64,000 nt of DNA, from positions 37,964,655 to 38,028,654 of the forward strand of contig NC_081183.1 in the NCBI RefSeq assembly GCF_029867415.1, read 5' to 3'. This DNA comes from Vicia villosa (Eukaryota > Streptophyta > Magnoliopsida > Fabales > Fabaceae). The position numbers and the translations under genes were made by a program. A model generated the notes under the pieces. The model did not search any database. It was not told the origin of the DNA and saw only the letters and a list, made by a program, of their open reading frames with translations. This document shows, in pieces, positions 21,128 through 34,380 of this stretch (position 1 is its first letter; every line of letters begins with the position of its first letter).

Positions 21128-21516
21128 CTATGCAGAACCTTTAACTGAATGCCTAATTCATGTTTATTTGGTTTAGTAATATTATTTTTTTGCATATGGA
21201 TTACTTTTAAATTTTTCAAATTTACAATGTTGCAATCCGAAACAAATATTATATAGTAGGTAAACAATATATTCTGTGTAAATAAATTTAAAAATAAAAT
21301 AGTATTCAAATACTCAAAACTAATGTTTTATTGAATAAAATATCGTTGGTGCCTAATTTATTTAAAACTATCGGAATGTTTATCTTCATTTTTATTGAAT
21401 TCAAATTAATTAAACTTAACTTCTATAAATTTTGTAACTACTTGTATTAATATTTTGTAACTACTTAAAGGCTAGTTGATTAATATTTTGTAACTACTTG
21501 TAGACTAGTTGATTAA
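21128..21516. other. Flanking sequence between two elements
   Basis: AT-rich sequence. The first bases continue the coding-like frame of 519-656 until a stop near 21170. From 21430 it holds about three units of a 25-34 bp tandem motif (TTTTGTAACTACTTG plus TAGACTAGTTGATTAA), which resume after the next element at 34376-34440. Subterminal repeats of DNA transposons can look like this, but no transposase or terminal repeat is seen. Confidence 0.5.
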
Positions 21517-23462
21517 TGTAACACCCCATAAAATTCTTTATTTAATTTAATTAATTTTTTTTATTAAATATTAGAATTAATTGAATTATTTGAGAAATAT
21601 GGATGAAATAAGGCTAATGGGCCAGTGTCGCAAGTAGCAATTGGGGGGTGTGTCAGTTGCAAAGCCTTTTTCTAAAATAAGGTTATATTTTCATAAAATA
21701 GAAAAGAGGAAGATATTGTGAAAAGAGAACCAAAAGGGAGAAGAGAAGATTGAACGTGAAATTGGGAGAAGAGCAAGTGCGAAGAGAAAGAGCATCCAAG
21801 AATTCGACATCGAGGTAAGGGGGGATTCTTCTCATTAACCTCTATTATGGGTATTATGAATGATTCGATTGAATTCGTATGTTAGGATTCTGAATTGGAT
21901 TATATGTCAGTGTTTGGGGTTTTGGGGTTTGTAGAACTTTAGGTTCAAATTATGATGTATGATGCAATTGAGTTGTTGTGAATGATGTTTTATGTTGATT
22001 ACTGATGTTAATACCTGTTAGAAGTATGTATCAATGTGCATTTTCGTGCTGTGATGAGATTTTGGACGTGTTGGGATGATTGGGTTCGCACTTGGGATGA
22101 AAACAGTGCTGCAGAAAAGTGATTTTTCTGCTATATCAGTAATGTAACCGGTTACATGAGGGAAGTAACCGATTACATGGTCTCAAAAGGGCGAAGAACT
22201 GCATTTCGCGATGATGTAACCGGTTACATCATTTAGGTAACCGGTTACCACTGGGCGAAATTGAAAAATAAAAGTTACTGACAGTGATGTAACCGGTTAT
22301 ATCATTCAGGTAACCGGTTACCACTGAAGCTTTTTGGAAAAATACTTATTTTAAATATCCGTAACTTTTAAACCGTTAATCCTTTTTGTACGCCGTTTCG
22401 AGGACCTGGTAGATGAATTAATTCCCTATTTTATGATGTATATTAGATGATTATAATTTAAAAATCATTTTGTTGGTTTTGTGAATTGGTATTTGATAGT
22501 AGATTGAATAATGGTACGAACATGCTATGCGGTGTGTTAGCTAGTATGATTGCTGAGATGATAGTACATTGTTGTGATTAAATGTATTATGTTGTGGACA
22601 ATATCTAATGGTTGTGATATTATTATACTTGTATGTTGTGAAATAATGGTTATGATTGTCGGTGGATGTTGATGATGAGCATGTCGTGGTTGATGCATGC
22701 ATTTCATAATCATGTTGTGGGCTGTATCCCTTATGGTGGTGGGACAGCGGTAGCTAATTCCCATTGTGTGGAATTAGTGAGAGAAGTAGCCGAATCTTTA
22801 TGGTGGTGGATCGGTGAGATGGGTTATCCCATGATTGGTAACACATGCATTTAGTTGCATTGCATTAGGTTGTTGTGTATAATTGTAACATGAATGGAAG
22901 TTGTCCAATGTTGCAATTTGTGTGTATTTTGGTATGAATGACTGTATTTGATAAATGTTGCGATGCTATCTGAATATAATTGATTTGGGTGAATAATGTA
23001 TGGATGAAGTTGTATTGTTTATATTCCTATAACATTTGTTAATGCGAATGAAACTCACCCTTAGTGTTGTTATTTTTCAGATTGAGGAGTAGCTTGTGTA
23101 CTTGGTGAGCATTAACTCGTAGAGTTACTTCGTTTAGTCGGTTGTGTCGGGTCATGCTCTGGTCTTGTAACACTGAGGGACGTTTATTTTAGTATTGTTT
23201 GAGGGATTATTTCTTATGTTAGAATGATGTTTTGTTTGTTCTAAATCGGTAAATTCTTGATGTTGAATACCGATGTTTTATGTTATTCAGTTTTGAAGTA
23301 TTTTTCCGCTGTGTTAACATGATTACTGAATAATGTGTTTTGAAGTTCCTCATAAGGCATGACATGGCTTAATGTTTTAAATATTTTGAAGTTGTAATAC
23401 CCTTTTCATGTTATAATCTGAATTTTATTTGTTATTCCGTGGGGTTTTAGAAGGGTGTTACA
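21517..23462 (+). repeat. 5' LTR of Tekay-like element (1946 bp)
   Basis: Direct repeat of 32429-34375 with roughly 1% differences by eye. It contains five GTAACCGGTTAC-type palindromes at 22141-22325, about 630-810 bp from the LTR start. Confidence 0.95.
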
Positions 23463-24342
23463 ATAGTGGTGTCAGAGCAGGTTGGTCCGTCCGGCCAATT
23501 GTCGAGTCAGTTGAGTTGCACGGCAGTTGAATACTGTCGACATATTATCCCTTGGTACGCGACATGTGAGTGAATCACTATCGGTACTTGGTTGTTTGTT
23601 GCGGAAGTTGGTTTGAAACAAGTGGGGGAGAAGCTTCGCTTCTCGGTTATGTTTCAATTGTAAGATGATTGATTCAGTAGGCTGTTGTTGGCAACAGTGC
23701 AAGCGTTGTTGGAGTTTGTTGTTTCCCGAATTGAAGGTGACTTGGAATTAGGACTTGGCTGGTAAATTAAGTTGGAACATCTGGGAGGAAGATGATTAGA
23801 GGTAATTGATGATTATTTGTAGGAGAGAGAAATTAGGAAGTTGCAATGCATCAGCTCTACTAATGGGCTACGAAGTTTTCAATTGAGTAGCCTTGCGTCT
23901 CGGAAGAGGTTCAGCTGCAATTTTGCAAAGAGGATTGTTGTCGTAATGTTTCAGAAATCGCACTTTGGCGATGGGATGTGTTACTCAAGTTATAAGAATG
24001 TTTGGAAGTGAAGAGATATGATAAGGGGCTGTTTGGAATGTGATCAAGTTGAAGAGAATGAGTTTTGGAGTGAGATTTTCGTAAGCAAAACGCAGGAAAA
24101 TTGCGGAATAGCTGCAGAACTTCGAAAATTCATAACTGGAGTTCTGGACATCCGATTTGAGTTCTGTTTGAAGCGACGGAAAGCTAATGAGATGAACTTT
24201 GTTATAAAAAATGGTTTCAACAGCTGTAACATATTTAATTGCGACAGGATGATGTTGGAAAGAGGTGAAGTTGCGGTTACTCTTGTTCTTAGAACTAGAC
24301 TTGTTTATTGGTGCTGCACGGGATGTCAGTGTCAGTGTTGAA
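23463..24342 (+). other. Leader of Tekay-like element; one arm of an inverted repeat
   Basis: Non-coding. It is a near reverse complement of about 28800-29595, the leader of the nested element (short frames 23472-23702 minus and 29356-29586 plus encode nearly the same peptide). Those frames lie antisense to the elements and have no family features, so they are not called as genes. Confidence 0.8.
23466..23480 (+). promoter_or_regulatory. Primer-binding site, tRNA-Met type
   Basis: TGGTGTCAGAGC follows the LTR after a short spacer (ATAG). It is one base off the common TGGTATCAGAGC site complementary to initiator tRNA-Met. The nested relative has the exact form on the minus strand at 29575-29591. 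Confidence 0.85.
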
Positions 24343-26185
24343 TGTAACACCCTTCTAAACCCCGCGGAAATTTTAATAAATAATCAGAGTAAAAAAACAT
24401 AAATACAAGGGTGCCACAATTATTTAAAAACAAATAAACCAAGCATGGTCAAGTCATGCTTCATTAGGAAATGGTTCACCAAATCGTAATTATGTGTATC
24501 ACAGCGGAATAAGAAACATTATCAAATATATCCAATGGAATCATAATCCAACATCAATAAAGTAGATTAATTTCATAAAACTCTATAACTATCGTTCCCC
24601 AGTGTTACAGATCAGAGCATGACCGACACGACCCAACATAAACGGATAAACTCTATGAGTCATCCTCACCGAGCACTAATGCCGCTACTTCTCAAATCTG
24701 AAAAATGTCAACAAGTAAGGGTGAGTCTCATTCTCAATTAATCAATGTTATGCAATCATAAGCAATAAAACATCATAACATATCATTCATCCAATTTGAC
24801 ATATATTCAGATATTCAATTATTATTCATCTATCACAACAAATACAACACCAAACATAACACAAAAATCAACTTAATCATGTTATGACAAAGATGCATAT
24901 GACCGACTGACACTATGCATGTGGTACCAATAATCCGTGGAATCAATCCACCTAACCGATCTACGCCTCATCGAGATACGGCCCACCGACACAATTTCCA
25001 CACAATGGGAAATATGTCCACCAACGATCCAAACATCACCGAGATCCATCATCGAATGCACATGAATGAATGAAACACATATAACATACTTAAAACACAC
25101 CGAATCACGATGAACAACTCATCTCAACACCACATCACCGAATAAGTATGTACATGTTTTCAACATCATTCAAATAGTCATGCATTCATCACAATCATAA
25201 TAATAATCACAACCAATTCATCATCACATCAAACACATTGTCATACCTATCTCATATGCACACAATGTTCAATTCTCATCAAGTAATTAAATCGAGTTTT
25301 TAAAGAAATAAAGTCGGATAATACCAATATTCATCATTCATCATATAAAACATTTAATTACTTGCACAACGCCCAAAACGGCACTAAGAAATGATACACG
25401 GATCAAAAGATACGCAATTTCTAAGTTTGGAAAATGTTCTGCCCAGCAGGGTCCGCTCAGCGGAGCACCAGCGGGACCAGGCAGAAGCGAACTATGCTGG
25501 GACCTCCGCTCAGCGGCCCCCCTCCGCTCAGCGGACCTGCGATTTCAGCAATTCGCTATTCTGCGACAGACCTGCGATTTCGCACTCCTTTCACCCCAAA
25601 TGCATTCCCAACATCATATAAAGGTATAAAAACATAGTAGACATTATCACACATCATCAAGCATCATTAAAACACATTTTCCAATCATAATTTCATGCAA
25701 TATCATCAATCTCCCCAAATCCAACAATCCCAATCCCAATATACTCAATCGAATCGAATCACATATCAATCTATTCTATTACCTACAATCGCATAATAGA
25801 AATTAACTAGAAGAGTCCCCCCTTACCTCGATTCACGGTTGGATTCTATTTCTCTTCGCGTTCTCTATACGTATCCCTCCATGTTCTTCGTGCCCTAGCT
25901 CTCTCCTTCTGCCTCTTCTCAAAACTTTAATCGTGCAGAATGATTCCCTCTTTTCTCTTTTCTCTTTTTACCCCTAAGACCCCTAATATGGTCTTCCCAT
26001 ATTGCCCTCAATTACTCTTCACAATTGACCATTCTTGCCCCTAATATCTCTAACACTGATATTGTTTTATTTTACTAATTAAAATAATTCCTCTCATTAT
26101 TCTAATTATTCTAAAATACACCAAAATTCATCAATACAGCTAAGCATCACGCTAAAATAATTAGTTTAGAATTTGGGGTGTTACA
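24343..26185 (-). repeat. 3' LTR of nested element (1843 bp)
   Basis: It has TG...CA ends (TGTAACACCCTTC to GGGGTGTTACA on plus). CCGCTCAGCGG palindromes cluster at 25444-25540, about 645-745 bp from its transcriptional start side. Confidence 0.92.
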
Positions 26186-29100
26186 ACTCTCCCCCACTTA
26201 GAATATTTTCGTCCTCGAAAATTTATCCGATTCAACTACTCCAACTACTTATCCCATCCGACTAATCAACTACCATCTCCGAAAGGCAACCCATGTATGA
26301 TACAACAATTCATTACATCAATGGCGAAAACAACACACTTGTCACTCAAGTAATACATTTCATAACTTAACATCACAACACAAAGAGTAACCAACTTAGG
26401 AATTCTCCGGTTTAAGATATAGAACACAACAACATAAGAACACACAACTTAAACACGACATCAACGCAACCAACCTACCAACATCACTTTTACTCACGTG
26501 AACAACTGCACTACACCATGCATTCGCTGCGCACTCTGATTACTTGTAAAGTATCCACTCCGCCAAGTTTACTCCAACTTTCAATCACCAAAACCGACAT
26601 AATAAAGATTTTTGATTTAACTCTTTGAAAGTTCTGTTCCAACAGGTATTCTACGCTCTCGAAGTTACCGAATACTTCAAACTTAGATCCGTAAAACAAC
26701 ACCTCGGAACATTCGACATAAACATACATACTCGTGTTCATTCATCAATGCACAAATACAGAGATGATAAATGCAAATCATAGAGACAGACTCACGACTC
26801 TATGCACATGCAATGCGATACCGACTCAATCATCTCAAGTTCATTCAGGAACTTCTTGGAATCATCATTTGTTACTTAATGTAACTCACCGTCGAGCATG
26901 TGATGTTCACCCATTGCTCACACCCCACACAGGCACACAATGTTTTTGGATTGCTCACACCTCACATAGGCACACGATGTTACGACGAATTCTCATTAGA
27001 ATCACACAACACAAGAATGTACATCATGATGCTTCACGTGCAAAAATAACTCAAGACACTCTTGAAATGCATACATATTCACAATATATATTCATGCATT
27101 CATCTCATACTATCACATATAATCCACATACATTCCCACCAGTTACGCCAAACTGCAACGAACTCATTCACAATTAACATGAATTCACCTTTAATTTAGA
27201 CAATGCATTTATTTGCCAAAAGGCCACAATTCACAATGGATTCCACAATCTAGGATTCACTCCGTAAGGCTCCCCCTAACACATCGTATAATAACGCACA
27301 TAATTCTTTAAAAACGACCATTGATAAATCAAATAATACTCAAGCGCTCGGCTTGACTTTAACCAATTCAACGTACATACTATACTAGTTGTCATGACGC
27401 ATCTATCCATCAATTATGATTCCGTCTACTATCAACAATAGATTAAGGGTGATCAGTTCCTCAATTTGCCAATAGACAGCCGATAACCATAACAGTGGCA
27501 TAAATAATCATTACCCAACGACAATAGCGTACTTCAACTTGTGCCCAAAGTCCATATGCATAATGTTCTGCCAATTCCCTAAGGCCTACCAAAGTCTTCT
27601 TAGTATCCTCAATTCCAACCTCGCCAATGATACAAAAACATTCAAAATCCAATACACATTCTTATACACGCTCGTAGCACCACACAATTATCAATTAAAC
27701 ATCCTTCTAACATCGGGAATCATTACCACATCAAGTACCATCCGATTCGGTTCGCTCCAATTGCAACTTTCATCCAAGTTAAGAATTTCAACCATGCTAA
27801 CCAACCAATCTTCTTTCTTTTATTCTCAGAACCTTTATAATCCACCTAGTTTCACACTTGGCCTCATTCAATTCATAACTCAACATTATTATCGCGATCT
27901 CTCTTGAGTTCCTTCTCCTCTCAACATTACCATCTCATAACATTGCTACTATAATCATTCTCATTCTACATAAATTACATCTCTATGCATTTCTCTATAC
28001 CGTCGCATTCTTACAAATACCAATGTTTCATTACTTATCAATATTTTACATTCTTCTTCACCTTTTCAATTTTCAGCAAGAATCACCCAACTTCAAACAC
28101 AATTTTCTCTTCCAATATAGACCTCCTAAGTACAAAATTATATTCCAAAATAAAGGGAAATTTGTGTAGATTCCAGAACATCAAGAATTGCTCAAATACG
28201 AGTTACGAGCAAAAGTTATCATCCTTTCAATGGGACTGGTTCATAATTCTCATATGCAGAATTTTCGAAAAAGTAAGTATCATACCCAAATGTTAAAACG
28301 CACTTTTCTCCCTCTTTACAAACTTCTTAATAACCAATCTTATATGCAAACTGTAGGAAATTTTGTAAACTTTCCAAAAAAAAATCCAGAATCGCTTCAA
28401 TCTGAATCAATAATTGCAAAAATCGGAATATGAGATTGATGAACATAAGTTCCATCTCTCTCGTTTGCTCCCAAGATCTACCAACATCCTTTCTTTTCAT
28501 CCAACTACGAAAATCACCCGACTATAATCCAACTATACTTAAGACATACCATCTACATAATTAATCCATCCACTATCATTTACATTGGAATAATTCCTCA
28601 TTCTCAATCAATTCTCCGTCCATAATCTACACACATCTCAAACTCGACTGATACAAATTCATGAGTCCATACCCTCACCGGTTCGCAACAACATTGCTTC
28701 AATAACATTTGCACTCTTACCATTAAGATTACCTTGAACCAACTTCTACATACTAACAACACGTCCAAGAGACAAACCTTTTGATTATTTCTTCCATTCG
28801 TTCAACTCTGATACTAACATCCCGTGCAGTACCAACAAACAAGTCTAGTTCTAAGAACAAGTGTAACCGCAACTTCACCTCTTTCCAACAATATCCTGTC
28901 ACAATTAAATATGTTACAGCTGCTGCAACCATTTTTATAACAAAGTTCATCTCATTAGCTTTCCGACGCTTCAAACGGAACTCAAATCGGATGTCCAGAA
29001 CTCCAGTTATGAATTTTCGAAACTCTGCAGCTATTCAGCAATTTTCCTGCGTTTTGCTTACGAAAATCTCACTCCAAAACTCATTCTCTTCAACTCGATC

Positions 29101-29595
29101 ACATTCCAAACAGCCCCTTATCATATCTCTTCACTTCCAAAAATTCTTATAACTTGAGCAACACATTCCATTGCCGAAATGTGATTTCTGAAACACTACG
29201 ACATCAATCCTCTTTGTAAACTTGTAGCTGAACCCCTTCCGAGACATAAGGCTACTCAACTGACAACTTCGCAGCACACCAGCAGAGCTGATACATTGTA
29301 ACTTCCTAATTTCAAGTCACCTTCGATTAAAAAAAAACAACAACTCCAACAACGCTTGCACCGTTGCCAACAACAGCCTACTGAGTCAATCATCTTACAA
29401 CTGAAACATAACCGAGAAGCGAAGCTTCTCCCCCACTTGTTTCAAACCAACTCCCGCAACAAACAAACAAGTACCGACAGTGATTCACTCACATGTCGCG
29501 TACCAAGGGATAATACGCCGACAGTATTCAACTGTCGTGCAACTCAACTGACTCGACAATTGGCCGGACGGACCGACCTGCTCTGATACCACTAT
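26186..29595 (-). other. Internal region of nested element, non-coding
   Basis: About 3.4 kb. The minus-strand 3' end (TTCGAGGACGAAAATATTC) matches the outer element's polyprotein-end remnant. A segment near 27440-27490 is homologous to 31020-31110 of the outer element. No frame above 150 codons, and no retroelement motif was found on either strand. Confidence 0.8.
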
Positions 29596-30221
29596 TGTAA
29601 CACCCTTCTAAACCCCGCGGAAATTTTAATAAATAATCAGAGTAAAAAAACATAAATACAAGGGTGCCACAATTATTTAAAAACAAATAAACCAATCATG
29701 GTCAAGTCATGCTTCATAAGGAAACGGTTCACCAAATCGTAATTATGTGTATCACAGCGGAATAAGAAACATTATCAAATACATCCAATGGAATCATAAT
29801 CCAACATCAATAAAGTAGATTAATTTCATAAAACTCTATAACTATCGTTCCCCAGTGTTACAGATCAGAGCATGACCGACACGACCCAACATAAACGGAT
29901 AAACTCTATGAGTCATCCTCACCGAGCACTAATGCCGCTACTTCTCAAATCTGAAAAATGTCAACAAGTAAGGGTGAGTCTCATTCTCAATTAATCAATG
30001 TTATGCAATCATAAGCAATAAAACATCATAACATATCATTCATCCAATTTGACATATATTCAGATATTCAATTATTATTCATCTATCACAACAAATACAA
30101 CACCAAACATAACACAAAAATCAACTTAATCATGTTATGACAAAGATGCATATGACCGACTGACACTATGCATGTGGTACCAATAATCCGTGGAATCAAT
30201 CCACCTAACCGATCTACGCCT
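29596..30221 (-). repeat. 5' LTR of nested element, truncated (626 bp)
   Basis: Nearly identical to 24343-24968, then similarity stops abruptly at GATCTACGCC. Confidence 0.9.
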
Positions 30222-32428
30222 TTTCGGGTAATGATTGGAAAATTCATATCTTGAGTTCCGAGTGTCGGATTAATGTACCGTTTGAGCCTACGAAGAGGTA
30301 AAATTATGTTCTACCTTATGGGAGAGTTATAAATACAGTAGAGGTGATCCTATGAGGAGATATTCTGAGTTCAGTTAAGGAAGCATGGAACTTGTTGAAT
30401 AGGAATACCTACTACCGCGATTGTTTGAAACAAAATTGAGTGGAACATATTGTTGATGAATAGGTTGATGAGATGTTCGATAATAAAGATGATTTGAGTG
30501 CCGATGGGTTTTTGTGAAGAGTGAATTAGTAGGAAAGGTGAAGTAAACTTTGGGAACAGTTGAAGTCGTAATTGTGAGGCCAAAGTATCGATAGGTATAA
30601 AAGAAGAATTGTAGAGAATTTCTAACACCTATTGATGTGGGGAAGAATTGTTGAGATTTCGAGTGGAATGATATTTGGGCACGAAAGATGTCATGGAATT
30701 TAGAGTAAAACCACGAGTTATGAATGTTGTCGCGGTCTTTTGCTAAGATGAGGATTTTGATTTGGAACGAGATGAATAGTAATGTACGAGCATATTAGTG
30801 ATTATGAAGTTTGGAAGTACTTAACAAGTATGTGATGCTAAGTGACTATGAAGCGGATTGTGTGAAATGTTTGGACGTTGGTGTCTCACCGACAAGTTCC
30901 AATGAGAAGGGAATGTGCGAGTTGTGAAGACTCAAGGTGAATTATTGGGCTATGACGATGTTAATGAGTTTGAGTGCAAACTCGGAAAGGACACTATTAT
31001 GTAGTAACGACGGTTTATGCTTAAATATGGTTGTCGGCTGTCTATTGACAAATTGAGGACTTGATCACCCTTAATCTCTTGTTGATAGTAGGCGGAATCA
31101 TATAGATGGGATGGACTTGTTTTGTTACCTTAATGGTTTAGAAAGCGATGAATACTAAGCCGTGAGAATAATCGCTCACTATGTTGTGTGAACTTATAAA
31201 GAAGTGAATATGGAAGAGTGCAACATGATGGGCAAATGACTTAAGACGAGTAATCAGAGTCGCGCAGCAAAAGTGTGATGTGGAGTAGGGTTATGAGTAC
31301 TACTCGTGAGAAGTGAGGAATTAATATGTCGGAAGCCTACATAGAGAATATGTATTGATTTATATGTTGGATTTAGAATCTCGTGGAGGTAATGATGTCG
31401 TATCGAAGAATTAGAACTCTTTTGAATAATTTCCGAGATGACGAACGTGTTATTATGGTTGTACGTAGTTAACGAGTATGTATTTGGAAAAGTTAAGACG
31501 ATGAGTTGATACTATACGATGCTATAATAATTTTGTGTCGTTGTTAAGGTGATATTGTAGATTCTAGATATAATGAGGAATTATACTCTATGAAGGACGA
31601 AGTTGATTAATTCTTAAAGAGTGGGATTCAGTTTGAGCTATTATGTAAGCAATGGTATATTGAGGCTGATGAGTGTGATTATAACTACTCATGTGCACTC
31701 ATTCCGATGGTTGAAATGTTTAATAGATGGAGTAAATTAGGAATTTGTTTTTGAGTGCGAGTAAGTATTGACGAGTGGTGGATTAGTACCATGGATGGTA
31801 AAGAATGATTTTTGAACGAATGAGTAAAGAGGGCCAGAGTTGGGTATAACTCAAAAATCTAATTGGTAATGATGGTTGTAATGAAGAATCAGAATAGTGC
31901 AGCAAAAGCGGAGTGTAACGTGTTAGATAATTACTGGTGTGACTTGAGAGGAGTCAGATAATTGAAATCCAATAGTATGAAGAATACGATTATTGAGTTT
32001 TCTTGAAAGAAGCAGTTGGTGAAAAGTGTAAGTATTATTTCATCATTCAAATGAAAAAGTATGTCTAAGGTTGGTATGTTGGTAGATGGAATGCATTACT
32101 GCAGTGTTGATCAATGTGATCATACCATGGTTGAGTAATTATATTATTCAGTTATTGGGCGTATTGTATGGGTTGTACCTCAATGTTCTATTGTTGTTAA
32201 CCTTTTGGAGGTATAACGAGTAGTACACCTTTGGATAGTCAAATGCGACGTAAGAGCTGAGATTGAATGCACGAGATGTGCTTCCTTTTGGTTATGTCAG
32301 ATGGATTTTTGAGGATCGACTGATGGAAATGTTACATGGGAACTGGAGAGTCAGATGAAGGACTCTATCCGGAACTCTTTGCCTAAGGTATGTTTTCGAG
32401 GACGAAAACTTTTCTAGTGGGGGAGGGT
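30222..32428 (+). other. 3' internal region of outer Tekay-like element
   Basis: Non-coding in all frames by inspection. It shares stretches with the nested element's 3' internal region. It ends in GGACGAAAACTTTTCTAGTGGGGGAGGGT: a remnant of a polyprotein C-terminus followed by the polypurine tract next to the LTR. Confidence 0.75.
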
Positions 32429-34375
32429 TGTAACACCCCATAAAATTCTTTATTTAATTTATTTAATTTTTTTTATTAAATATTAGAATTAATTGAATTA
32501 TTTGAGAAATATGGATGAAATAAGGCTAATGGGCCAGTGTCGCAAGTAGCAATTGGGGGGTGTGTCAGTTGCAAAGCCTTTTTCTAAAATAAGGTTATAT
32601 TTTCATAAAATAGAAAAGAGGAAGATATTGTGAAAAGAGAACCAAAAGGGAGAAGAGAAGATTGAACGTGAAATTGGGGGAAGAGCAAGTGCGAAGAGAA
32701 AGAGCATCCAAGAATTCGACATCGAGGTAAGGGTGGATTCTTCTCATTAACCTCTATTATGGGTATTATGAATGATTCGATTGAATTCGTATGTTAGGAT
32801 TCTGAATTGGATTATATGTCGGTGTTTGGGGTTTTGGGGTTTGTAGAACTTTAGGTTCAAATTATGATGTATGATGCAATTGAGTTGTTGTGAATGATGT
32901 TTTATGTTGATTACTGATGTTAATACCTGTTAGAAGTATGTATCAATGTGCATTTTCGTGCTGTGATGAGATTTTGGACGTGTTGGGATGATTGGGTTCG
33001 CACTTGGGATGAAAACAGTGCTGCAGAAAAGTGATTTTTCTGCTATATCAGTAATGTAACCAGTTACATGAGGGAAGTAACCGATTACATGGTCTCAAAA
33101 GGGCGAAGAACTCCATTTCGCGATGATGTAACCGGTTACATCATTTAGGTAACCGGTTACCACTGGGCGAAATTGAAAAATAAAAGTTACTGACAGTGAT
33201 GTAACCGGTTACATCATTCAGGTAACCGGTTACCACTGAAGCTTTTTGGAAAAATACTTATTTTAAATATTCGTAACTTTTAAACCGTTAATCCTTTTTG
33301 TACGCCGTTTCGAGGACCTGGTAGATGAATTAATTCCCTATTTTATGATGTATATTAGAGGATTATAATTTAAAAATCATTTTGTTGGTTTTGTGAATTG
33401 GTATTTGATAGTAGATTGAATAATGGTACGAACATGCTATGCGGTGTGTTAGCTAGTATAATTGCTGAGATGATAGTACATTGTTGTGATTAAATGTATT
33501 ATGTTGTGGAGAATATCTAATGGTTGTGATATTATTATACTTGTATGTTGTGAAATAATGGTTATGAATTGTTGGTGGATGTTGATGATGAGCATGTCGT
33601 GGTTGATGCATGCATTTCATAATCATGTTGTGGGCTGTATCCCTTATGGTGGTGGGACAGCGGTAGCTAATTCCCATTGTGTGGAATTAGTGAGAGAAGT
33701 AGCCGAATCTTTATGGTGGTGGATCGGTGAGATGGGTTATCCCATGATTGGTACCACATGCATTTAGTTGCATTGCATTAGGTTGTTGTGTATAATTGTA
33801 ACATGAATGGAAGTTGTCCAATGTTGCAATTTGTGTGTATTTTGGTATGAATGACTGTATTTGATAAATGTTGCGATGCTATCTGAATATAATTGATTTG
33901 GGTGAATAATGTATGGATGAAGTTGTATTGTTTATATTCCTATAACATTTGTTAATGCGAATGAAACTCACCCTTACTGTTGTTATTTTTCAGATTGAGG
34001 AGTAGCTTGTGTACTTGGTGAGGATTAACTCGTAGAGTTACTTCGTTTAGTCGGTTGTGTCGGGTCATGCTCTGGTCTTGTAACACTGGGGGACGTTTAT
34101 TTTAGTATTGTTTGAGGGATTATTTCTTATGTTAGAATGATGTTTTGTTTGTTCTAAATCGGTAAATTCTTGATGTTGAATACCGATGTTTTATGTTATT
34201 CAGTTTTGAAGTACTTTTCCGCTGTGTTAACATGATTACTGAATAATGTGTTTTGAAGTTCCTCATAAGGCATGACATGGCTTAATGTTTTAAATATTTT
34301 GAAGTTGTAATACCCTTTTCATGTTATACTCTGAATTTTATTTGTTATTCTGTGGGGTTTTAGAAGGGTGTTACA
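32429..34375 (+). repeat. 3' LTR of Tekay-like element (1947 bp)
   Basis: Partner of 21517-23462. ACCGGT palindromes at 33055-33235. Followed by the ATTAA duplication. Confidence 0.95.
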
Positions 34376-34380
34376 ATTAA

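Larger units (their letters stand above)
24343..30221 (-). mobile_element. Nested Tekay-like non-coding element, truncated
   Basis: The 3' LTR is 24343-26185, with polypurine tract AAGTGGGGGAGAGT on the minus strand at 26186-26199. The 5' LTR is at 29596, with a perfect TGGTATCAGAGC primer site beside it. The 5' LTR matches the other LTR only to about 30221 (626 of 1843 bp) and then jumps to outer-element sequence, so about 1.2 kb plus the expected target duplication was deleted. No gag or pol frame is present. Ends and leader show it is a sister subfamily of the element it sits in. Confidence 0.88.
21517..34375 (+). mobile_element. Large non-coding LTR element, Tekay-like ends, with a nested relative
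   Basis: LTRs at 21517-23462 and 32429-34375 (1946 and 1947 bp, TGTAACACCCC...GGTGTTACA) are flanked by a perfect ATTAA duplication (21512-21516, 34376-34380). A tRNA-Met-type primer site follows the left LTR, and GTGGGGGAGGGT precedes the right LTR. The last internal bases (TTCGAGGACGAAAACTTTTC) resemble the end of Tekay/Del chromovirus polyproteins, but no gag or pol frame is found. It is best read as a large non-autonomous derivative (LARD-like). A related element is inserted at 24343. Confidence 0.9.

Noticed and set aside
24018..24341. 107-codon frame, and its mirror at 28781-29152
   Set aside because: Both are in the non-coding leader inverted repeat, in opposite sense to the elements or by chance, with no motif.
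26734..27177. 147-codon plus frame in the nested Tekay-like interior
   Set aside because: His/Thr-rich composition from CAC/ACA-rich DNA, antisense to the element, no family features.
30222..32428. Possible hidden chromovirus integrase or chromodomain
   Set aside because: Apart from the last bases resembling a polyprotein end, no motif could be read in any frame; a profile search would be needed to exclude a very decayed remnant.
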